DNA of 62,098 nt from Oscillospiraceae bacterium (GTDB lineage: Bacteria > Bacillota > Clostridia > Oscillospirales > Ruminococcaceae), in NCBI GenBank assembly GCA_017555565.1, contig JAFZGF010000013.1, positions 1 through 62,098 of the forward strand. The letters run 5' to 3'. The notes under the pieces are model-generated. The model did not search any database and was not told the origin of the DNA. It saw only the letters and a program-made list of their open reading frames with translations. The position numbers and the translations under genes were made by a program. How positions within the stretch are numbered: the first letter of the stretch is position 1; each line of letters opens with the position of its first letter. This document shows positions 62,060 through 62,098 of the stretch, piece after piece.

Positions 62060-62098
62060 GTTCTTATTTTCTATGTCCGTTTTTTACGGACTTGTGCA

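Larger units (their letters stand above)
60786..62098 (-). mobile_element. IS3-family insertion sequence, outer right end possibly beyond the window
   Basis: Two consecutive minus-strand frames (orfA and orfB) are bounded by a 21-base inverted pair AAGAACCC[T/G]... (60803-60823 and 62045-62065; 20 of 21 identical). Outside these, TGTGCAGACAG (60786) and the window's last bases TTGTGCA may be the outer ends but do not align cleanly. No direct repeat could be tested because the right flank is cut. Confidence 0.85.

Overview
The window reads as chromosomal DNA of an anaerobic, low-GC, Gram-positive bacterium of the class Clostridia, probably a gut-type member of an endospore-forming lineage. The evidence is rubredoxin, a ferredoxin-fused aldo/keto reductase, GlpP-controlled FAD glycerol-3-phosphate oxidoreductases, SPxxC-free lipoproteins of monoderm type, class III fructose-1,6-bisphosphatase, AGGAGG-type ribosome binding sites, and the spoVB-mazG-HU-rqcP-yabP-yabQ-divIC cluster. 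No rRNA, CRISPR array, prophage or plasmid module is visible. Genus cannot be assigned from sequence alone.

Layout. Positions 1-5.9 kb: aldo/keto reductase, tRNA-Arg(CCU), rubredoxin, a membrane-anchored XRE regulator, a PAP2-type phosphatase and an SsuABC-like importer. 5.9-12 kb (minus strand): enolase, M20 amidohydrolase, two tandem deoD paralogues, and a CapK/PaaK-like ligase broken by a one-base change in a 7-G run. 12-14.4 kb: a palindromic repeat patch, a family 2 glycosyltransferase and mntP behind a yybP-ykoY manganese riboswitch. 14.4-26.9 kb (plus strand): SDR oxidoreductase, S9 peptidase, glpP with a GlpP-type leader terminator and three glycerol-3-phosphate oxidation genes, MATE exporter, class III FBPase, PfkB-family kinase. 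27.4-31.4 kb (minus): an unusual 962-residue protein made of a disordered N-terminal half and a P-type-ATPase-like C-terminal half lacking the catalytic motifs, co-transcribed with rlmB. 31.8-37.8 kb: 8-oxoguanine glycosylase, class II aldolase, a second membrane XRE regulator, intracellular GH2 glycosidase, a foldase-like lipoprotein and DUF1653.

37.8-45.2 kb: a complete F-type ATP synthase operon (atpZ-atpI-atpB-E-F-H-A-G-D-C) whose c subunit carries two carboxylates per hairpin, a signature of some Na+-coupled rotors. 45.2-51.1 kb (minus): GNAT enzymes, a PLP lyase, long-form HPF, and upp-rpiB-tsaB-tsaE; two putative structured small RNAs lie between hpf and a GNAT gene. 51.3-56.1 kb: a SEDS protein paired with a DUF2974 hydrolase, an XRE/DUF2975 pair with two matching operator palindromes, and a membrane dipeptidase. 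56.3-60.7 kb: the sporulation/division cluster. 60.8 kb to the end: an IS3-family element whose outer end may lie outside the window.

Central glycolysis/gluconeogenesis (eno, fba, class III fbp), nucleoside salvage (deoD x2, upp, rpiB, rbsK-like) and glycerol-3-phosphate oxidation are unusually well represented. The most promising uncharacterised items are the degenerate P-type ATPase fusion, the two putative small RNAs near hpf, the TGTTGAAAAC repeat array upstream of the glycosylase gene, and the homopolymer-broken ligase.
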